A stretch of DNA of 35,177 bases. Origin: Priapulus caudatus (Eukaryota > Priapulida > Priapulimorpha > Priapulimorphida > Priapulidae). The notes under the pieces are model-generated. The model had not been told where the DNA came from. It did not search any database and was given only the letters and a program-made list of their open reading frames with translations. The number at the start of each line of letters is the position of its first letter. Position 1 is the stretch's first letter. The stretch is taken from NCBI RefSeq assembly GCF_000485595.1, contig NW_014578007.1, forward strand, positions 81,138 through 116,314, written 5' to 3'. This document shows, piece after piece, positions 23,106-35,177 of this stretch. The position numbers were made by a program, and so were the translations under genes.

Positions 23106-23668
23106 GTGCACGCACACCCACATGAACGTAAACACGCACGCGCACGCACACGGACACTTTGTCTCGCCCCTATTTCTTTCACTCACTCGAGAATACCACC
23201 CGTAGTGCTAAAATGGAGACAAACAGTAAATAAGAGTGCATAGGCTCAAAGAGCGGACGTATAGATGGTCTCAATGAGAAAGTTGATGACCTTGAGAACA
23301 ATAGCAACCTTGAGACTATATAAACCCGTAGCAGACGCGGATGACATCAGGACTTTAACCGGAGGGCACGAAATGTCTAGGGTCACATATTCTATGGTAC
23401 TACGAGGTTAGAATGCCGGCGACGACGATGCTTAGAACCTAGTATTTCAGCGATGGCCTTCCCTTTTCACAACTACTGAAAGTTGTGTCAAGTGCGTTTT
23501 CCACTGATGCAAATGGTAAACCAGCATGCAGTAACGTCTTAACCTCAACCCTAATCTTATAGCAAACTGTGCGCTGTCTACTTTACATGTAAAATTTCTT
23601 AATGATAATATATACACGCACGCGCGCGCATGTAAGCATACGGGTGCACGCACGCACGCACGCACACA
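23106..23668. repeat. CA/CG-rich microsatellites and intergenic DNA
   Basis: Alternating ACGC/ACAC tracts at about 23107-23153 and 23613-23668 frame ordinary intergenic sequence. Short ORFs rich in Arg, Cys, Val or His arise from these repeats. Confidence 0.7.
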
Positions 23669-23669
23669 T

Positions 23670-23714
23670 TATCAGGAGTGAATATAAGCTTTTTGTTTGT
23701 ATTTACTCCTGATA
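23670..23714. repeat. Hairpin, 15-bp arms
   Basis: TATCAGGAGTGAATA (23670-23684) pairs with TATTTACTCCTGATA (23700-23714), one mismatch, around a 15-base loop. It directly follows a (CACG)n microsatellite. It may be a small foldback element; function unknown. Confidence 0.75.
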
Positions 23715-26671
23715 TTATACATATTGTAATATACAAGGCAACGCAGATAACACGCTGCTTTAAGTACATGCTACAGTTTTCGGGAAGACTGGGTGCCTTC
23801 TTATTTATTAAAGTAAAACACGAATATAGAATTTTTCTGACAAACGACTCGTGCGTATGTGCTCTCTACTGAATGAATAATCTCAACAAAATACATTTCA
23901 TTTGGCAGATACCCGGCATGAGCGAAGACAAGTGGTATGTTTAGAAAGTCATTGTATCTGGAGTCCAAATTTGTAATGGCAAGTCAGTCTCCTGTGCAAA
24001 TGGCCAAGAAATGGGCAAAATTCCATGACTTTAGTAAAAACAAGCTAACAATTTTTACAGTTTTAACAAAAACTTTCTTACAGGAGCATATTAGATAGGT
24101 TGAAGGCAGTCTTGTTCTATTATGTATTAGATTTATTTTAGTATTCAAATTAATTAGCCAATTTTAACATTCCTCTGAAATTTAGGGGCAGCTGCTGCCC
24201 CTCGACCTGTACTTTGTTACTTTATCATTACTTTTTACATAAATACATGAGATATATTCCCGGTTAATTGCATAACACGCGAAAAACGCAATTTTAATAA
24301 CGTAGTAACTAGTAAGCCTCCACATAAAAAGTAAAATACTACGTATTTTGGGGTTTTCAATTTTTTTTGTAAATTTTTTTATTTCTCCAAAAAAACTTAC
24401 AACGATGGCAAAGGCCAGACGCGTAACAAATGAATTTGAAACTGATACAGTTTATACAGCATAGATCATCATGCAGTAGAGCAACATGAATAATCACCAA
24501 CTTGCTTACTCTCAACGAATGCCAAAACTTAAATGTTCAATTGAAATACAGGCTGGCCCCTCCGTGCGGTCTTATCACCATGTAATTCCTTCCCTGCCCA
24601 GCCGCCAAGTTGGAAACAGCAGTCTCTCTCCCTGAACTTTCCAAGGCACGGCTAAAACTCATTCATACTTTTCAGCTCACTCAAGTAGTAGTATTCTTGG
24701 CGACGACAACATCTCCCGAAGAGAACTCGTGGGAAGCAAGGATTACACGTACGCACGCCGCCGTCGAAAACTAGCGTCACATGTACATGTAAAACTTCAC
24801 TCTGCCACCACCATTAGTCAAACATCAACGGATTGCACCCTAGTACAACAACGCCTTTCACACAATCGCCATCCGCAACAGGGTTCAACCACTTTTATAT
24901 CGTCCCCAAAAAAAATCACTGAGATTGTTTTACAGGAAAACATCCTCAGTGAGACAATTCATAGACGTGACGCGCACAAATACAGCAGATACACATCCAT
25001 ATACAGAAACATGGGTACAAACAGAAAACAAACAAAGTTTGACAACATGATACAGTGTGGGATTTCGACTTTGCATTGCTTTGTCTGCTTTGCATTATTT
25101 TTACCACGTCAATTTACATACTAAAGTTACTATTACAACCACGAATATTTATTGCATGTTTTTACTGATAATCGAAAGCAACGACATATCAAGGTTTAGA
25201 AAGAAGGAAGTGGAGAAGACACTATTCGTTCATTATTGCAGTACTGAAGTAACGCTATAAAATGACCATTGGTTCAATGATATGCAGAGATCTAGCCGAA
25301 CATTTACCATTGCTAGGATAAACGGAAAGACTCCACTCAACCCTCTGACCCATGTCAACAGCGACAAAACACAAGCGAAGTGATGAAACGGCAATAAAAT
25401 ATCACAGTGCTACTGACAGGTTCAACTTCAAGAAATCAAATCATTGTCCAGGCCTTCCAAACGCTTGGAAAGGCAAACATCAAAACAGACATACACACAC
25501 GCACTCACACACACAGACCTTCAAAATAAAAAAAAAGCTTTCATCCACAAATAAATCGAGTGCACACCATATTGGTGAGCGGTTCTGTACACTGTTCCAG
25601 TCAGCATTGGACCTGTTATCTAGCTCAGACTTATTACAGGCCAATGCAGGCGGATCATCTTTAACTGCTTTCTCGTCGCATCATTTACTTAGCTATGATA
25701 TCCTGACAGTAGTAATGATTAACATTCTTAGCGATTTTCACATGCTGAGCAAAAACCTACACCTATAGATGGTAATACTAATGCATGGTCGATTGGCGTT
25801 TCGATACAACAGCGTTTCTCATCCAGTTAGACACCACAATGTGTGTTAACATTATTACATTACAATATATTGTAACATGGGGTTATGCTATATCTCGTTA
25901 TTACTGCAATCGGTGCCCCATTGCTGCCATATTGCTATTACATAGTCATAGTCTCCATGTTATAGAAGAATATCAAATACAGCATGCATGATTATTATCC
26001 TTCTTGCTTCTTATAACTATCCAATCACGTGCTTAGGTTTTATACGATGCTATATACGCTTAGAATACGATCAAAAGTCAGTACCATACATGGCATATGA
26101 TAAACTTGCATTAGAATACTGCACCTAGCCAATCAGCGAGTGTCGTATGACCTTCCCATTGCCACGGGCAATGAAGAGAACACACTGAACAAATGCCGAG
26201 CAAATCACAACGGTTTTCCATGAATTTAAAATACATGTGAACAAAATATCTTAAAGTTTTCTAATAAGATTGAGAACAACAATGATATATGACAAAGGAC
26301 TTCTATGACCCGGTGCGGCCAGGGAACGAACACGAACACCAACACGGGTTCATGCAATTCTAAGACACATAAATTGTCAATCACAGATCGTACTCCAAGT
26401 TCTAAATGCGTCCAGCGGCCGCCTTGCCCGCAACCACCAAATTCCGTTCGCCGGCAACGAACGCCACTGAACGGCACTTAAACCTCTTCATGGACCGGCC
26501 TGACCACATCGCCTCATTTGACACTCGTGACTATCTTACAAAGAACCATAGGCAAAACTGATGCTTCGTCCACTATTTACAATGCCTCCCGCGGGCAACA
26601 ACGACACTGCCGACTCTCCCCGCATCAGCTCCCTATGTATCAGCTGCCGTCTCACGCGCGTGCGCACGCCT
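23715..26671. other. Intergenic / probable MKNK 3' UTR
   Basis: Downstream of the MKNK stop (minus strand). AATAAA on the minus strand at 25148-25153 would give a 1.5-kb 3' UTR. Plus-strand ORFs 24729-25124 and 25352-25768 have biased composition, no domain, and lie antisense to the putative UTR, so I do not call them. No other structure seen. Confidence 0.4.
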
Positions 26672-32063
<5,392 letters not shown>

Positions 32064-32066
<3 letters not shown>

Positions 32067-32076
32067 TTAGATCCCT
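32064..32076 (-). other. MKNK start region and 5' UTR splice acceptor
   Basis: The minus strand reads ttctttcag/GGATCTAA followed by ATG: an acceptor at 32076-32075, eight bases of UTR that include an in-frame stop, then the initiator. At least one non-coding exon must therefore lie upstream (above 32076). I could not locate it. Confidence 0.7.
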
Positions 32077-32950
32077 GAAAGAAAATAACACGTTTCTTTA
32101 AAATACAGATTTTGTTAGGCACAACTGCACATTACACTGTTCACGGCACAGAATCCTTCAAATTCAAGGTGCAAAAAGATTTTGGCAGGTAATTCTGATT
32201 TCTGAATTCCTTTTTTTCAGCTTGGTCACTCTCAACTTGACACAAAAAAGAACATGTTTGGCAAAGGTCAGGGGAGTGAAGATGGGCTGTGACCTAGAAC
32301 CTAGCCACCATCCGCGACTACACTGCTACTGGTCACACAAGAAACCCTGCATATATTTCAAATAACTTCCCGTGATATTTAGGCGCACAGATCCCTGACA
32401 TTGTTTGGATGGCCTAAATAAACACGAACACATGGATATGTGGTTAGACCCACAGAATATGTCAATAGAACAAGGTTTTGCACTGCTGAAAATAGTATCA
32501 CAAATGTGTGACATACAAGCCGATTTCAGCACTTTCACCACCACTCACATTAGCTGCACGATTGATTACATGTGTTAGCATGTATTATGCCTATAAGACT
32601 ATGAACTCACTACCAACATTCAGGAATGTAACATCACCAGACTGACATAGACAATGACCATTTACCTAGAAGATCTGCAACTTTCAAACAACACGAAAAA
32701 TACCACATTGGTGACCAACATTTTTCCAATTCCATATCAAAGAAAAACATTACCAGTTACCACACACATTAATACATTTAAATTACAACAACACCAACAA
32801 CACCAACAACAACAACTTAAAAGCATACAAGCCAATTCTACACATTGCTCCGTATGATTGCATTACTGTCACCCTGGTAATATACATTTGTACTGAATAC
32901 CCTCTGCAATAAACATGTTATAAAATAAAATAATAATAAACTAGAAAGGT
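32077..32950. other. MKNK upstream region
   Basis: Likely intron of the 5' UTR or promoter-proximal DNA. It contains a (CAA)n-like microsatellite at about 32785-32816. No coding exon recognised. Confidence 0.5.
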
Positions 32951-33350
32951 CAGTTGTCGCCAACTACATGTATCCTCCGTGTTCTCCCCAAGATATGTAA
33001 GTATACAAAGTTTGGTCGCGCTAGGTCAATTAGGGGCCGAGTTATAGAGCGGAAGGGAAATATGATGAAGGTCAAGGTCAAGATCAAATAAAAGCCGCAG
33101 TGACCTGGTTTTGGTACGCGACACACATTCTCCCCAAGATGTGTAAGTATACGAAGTTTAGTAGCGCTAGGTCAATTAGAGGCCGAGTTAGAAAGCGGAA
33201 GGGAAATATGATCAAGGTCAAGGTAAAGGTCAAATAAAGGTCGCAGTGACCTGGTTTTGGTACGCTGCTCACCTTCTCCCCAAGATGTGTAAGTATACCA
33301 AGTTATGGTAGCGCTGGGTCAATTAGGGGTCAAGTTATAGAGCGGAAGGA
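32951..33350. repeat. Tandem repeat array, about 146 bp unit (right copy, inverted)
   Basis: CTCCCCAAGAT(A/G)TGTAAGTA occurs at 32984, 33130 and 33276, a 146-bp period. Units contain GAAGGTCAAGGTCAAGATCA-like half-site runs. The array is the reverse complement of the one at 1-243, and both share the same unique-end segment (32951-32975 here). The ORF at 33084-33272 lies within it. Confidence 0.9.
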
Positions 33351-33564
33351 AAATTCTCTGCGGCGGACTGAGCGGCGGCGGCTGGGGAGACCATGGCATA
33401 GTATTGAGGGGATACAATAAATTTCGTGGAAAATGGTGAATGGTGAATGGGAAATGGTGGACTATATGGTGCAACCTGGCAAGCAACACTTGATACATTA
33501 AGCAGAACGCACATCATCGATCTGGAGCACAGACATGCATGTATGGGTAGACTGAGATATTTGT
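33351..33564. other. Intergenic, nothing recognised
   Basis: Includes a short GGCGGCGGC-type stretch and imperfect GGTGAATGG repeats (about 33433-33460). No gene. Confidence 0.5.
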
Positions 33565-33572
33565 CAAACTGG

Positions 33573-33787
33573 GGCTGAGAGGGTCTATGTCCCCCAGGGT
33601 ACTGCCAGAACGTACCCTGGTACTATGTAATATGCCGGACCGTACCTCGCCTACTCCACTAACGAGTCTAGGGAGTCGCCTACGCCTACTCCCTAACCCT
33701 AACCCTAACCCTAACCCTAACCATATCAGATAGTTACCAGGGTACGTTCCGGTATACCGGACCGTACCGGACATAGACCCTATGAGC
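33573..33787. mobile_element. hAT-like MITE carrying telomere repeats, copy 1
   Basis: Terminal inverted repeats AGGGTCTATGTC / GACATAGACCCT, followed inward by further paired segments (CCAGGGTAC, GTACGTTCCGG, GCCGGACCGTACC). It is flanked by the 8-bp duplication CAAACTGG at 33565-33572 and 33788-33795. Inside are five CCCTAA units (33691-33720). No ORF of transposase type. The 8-bp duplication suggests the hAT superfamily. Confidence 0.85.
33691..33722. repeat. Telomere-like (CCCTAA)5 inside MITE
   Basis: Five perfect CCCTAA units plus CC, inside the hAT-like MITE between its inverted arms. The equivalent place in copy 2 has three units. Confidence 0.95.
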
Positions 33788-33795
33788 CAAACTGG

Positions 33796-34312
33796 GCCAT
33801 GTGCTACACCAGAGACATTCACTGGTCCTTCATCTCGGCCAAGTTTACCCAAGGATCAGGTTATACATCCACTATCTATATGACTCTCATGGCTCACTTT
33901 TTTCATAGTGTTAGCAGGCGCATATAAAATTGATCAGCTAAATCTAACTACTGCAAACTACTGACAAGTTTTCATCAACCAAACTGGTTTTACCTCTCAC
34001 TCACACCGATGCGACCGACAGCAAAAACGTTCCTATACAGCAAGAAAAAATGGTTGCCAGACAAAATAGACTGCCCTAAATAGTTTGCGAAAGCCACTAC
34101 CCTCGATCATGAAATGCAGTTGCGTTAATTCTGGCAAGCCTAGCCATACACCAGCAGGTCCCGTTTGGGATGGCAATGAAGGGCAGTTATGAAGCGATTC
34201 GCATCAGACGCAATCATGTATTAGTAGGAATTAAGCCCGATTCACACAGCCCCGTGCGCGCACGCACACGCACGCGCGTATACAGCTGTAGCAGACGCTC
34301 AGCGACGCATGG
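33796..34312. other. Intergenic, nothing recognised
   Basis: Unique-looking sequence between the two telomere-repeat MITEs, ending in a CG/CA alternating tract (about 34253-34279). No gene seen. Confidence 0.5.
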
Positions 34313-34320
34313 CAACTAAC

Positions 34321-34550
34321 GCTGCCAGGGTCTATGTCTCCCTGGGTACTGCCGGAACGTACCCTGGTACTATCTAATATGCCGGACCGTACCTCGCCTA
34401 CTCCACTAACGAGTCTAGGAAGTTGCCTACACCTACTCCCTAACCCTAACCCTAACCATATCAGATAGTTACCAGGGTACGTTCCGGTATACCGGACCGT
34501 ACCCAGGGTACGTTCCGGCAGTACACAGGGAGACATAGACCCTAGCAGCG
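34321..34550. mobile_element. hAT-like MITE carrying telomere repeats, copy 2
   Basis: Same family as 33573-33787. Its right inverted repeat is more complete and includes CGTTCCGGCAGTACACAGGG, which is partly missing from copy 1. It is flanked by the 8-bp duplication CAACTAAC at 34313-34320 and 34551-34558. Three CCCTAA units lie at 34438-34455. Same orientation as copy 1, 530 bases away. Confidence 0.87.
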
Positions 34551-34558
34551 CAACTAAC

Positions 34559-35177
34559 TCTCTACGAACTATGTGCTTCATCTACTTCCCCAGCTCTGCA
34601 TGGTGGCCACCAGACATGCACTCGGCTAAAAATAATACAGACTTGTAGGTACGCACATACGAACACGCACGCGCACGCATATATACACACTCGATTGCAC
34701 TGAACATGGCGACTGTGGCCTGATGCTGAGGGTTGCTTGGCCGCATTTTGTGGAAAGCAAACATGCGGGTGGCTATACATAGACGAGGGAATTGCTGAAA
34801 GGTTGGCTGGGTGCCACGCCGGCTCCTGCTAGACCCCGGTATAGAGAAACCTATGTCAGTATCTCCAGAAAGGGTCGACGTGTGTAGGTTACAAGAAAGT
34901 GAAGTTCTTGCCCCACACGTGTAAATAAGGAACGCCAAAGTCTAATTGTATGTAAAAGCTATGTGATGTCTAGATAGTGGGGATCACGCGATGCTTACAC
35001 TGTTTTAGGAACTTATTATATTTACATTTCATGAAATCTAATATATAATGTCACTTACAGTCTAACAGATTTCAAGGTATCCCTCAGAAGCAGAGATATG
35101 ACTTACCAATACCATAACACGAACCTGTTTACAATGACTGAACATTATGATATCATAACTGCATCTTACTATAATTT
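34559..35177. other. Right edge, no gene supported
   Basis: Minus-strand ORFs up to 118 codons (34582-34938) have no recognisable domain and overlap a CACG microsatellite (about 34660-34680). They could be part of an exon of a gene beyond the window, but nothing supports that. Confidence 0.35.

Noticed and set aside
22191-23668. CRISPR-like or operon structure in repeats
   Set aside because: The repeats are microsatellites and MITE arms in a spliced eukaryotic genome; no spacers or cas-like genes.
24729-25768. Two plus-strand ORFs of 131 and 138 codons
   Set aside because: No recognisable domains, low-complexity His/Thr runs, and they are antisense to the likely MKNK 3' UTR.
33691-34455. 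Chromosome end or true telomere
   Set aside because: Only three to five units, inside transposons with target duplications and normal sequence on both sides.
34582-34938. 118-codon minus-strand ORF as gene
   Set aside because: No domain, overlaps a CACG microsatellite, no neighbouring exon found.

Overview
This is a metazoan nuclear genomic window: AT-rich, with spliced genes, GT-AG introns of about 80 to 8,500 bases, many small DNA transposons and interstitial TTAGGG-type repeats. Three multi-exon genes can be rebuilt exon by exon with consistent splice phase. They are a divergent Fanconi anaemia group C gene (FANCC, minus strand, 15850 down to 1588), a highly conserved RNF11 (plus strand, 16529-19275) and a MAP-kinase-interacting kinase MKNK/MNK (minus strand, 32066 down to 26672). 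Gene content, short introns and repeat types suggest an invertebrate, possibly an early-branching animal such as a sponge or cnidarian. The phylum cannot be fixed from this window.

Layout. 1-243: tandem repeat, about 148 bp period. 244-1587: probable FANCC 3' region. 1588-7134: FANCC exons 11 to 2, with an ~860-bp TTAA-flanked foldback transposon in intron 2. 7135-15646: FANCC intron 1 (8.5 kb), which holds two inverted copies of one MITE, a frameshifted intronless ORF, an A-rich degenerate stretch, an assembly gap and a 50-bp palindrome. 15647-15850: FANCC exon 1. 15851-16528: short head-to-head interval, presumably a shared promoter. 16529-19275: RNF11. 19276-26671: convergent intergenic/3'-UTR space between RNF11 and MKNK with at least two MITEs and several hairpins. 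26672-32074: MKNK. 32075-35177: MKNK upstream region with another array of the window-edge tandem repeat and two copies of a 215-230 bp MITE that carries internal telomere-like repeats.

Function. FANCC is a core-complex component for interstrand crosslink repair. RNF11 is a membrane-anchored RING-H2 adaptor for HECT ligases. MKNK is the ERK/p38-activated eIF4E kinase. No pathway links them. The only suggestive arrangement is the FANCC/RNF11 divergent pair. No prokaryotic, CRISPR or intact viral system is present. The most unusual items are the telomere-repeat-carrying MITEs, the recognisable FANCC outside vertebrates, and the dense nested transposons in FANCC intron 1.
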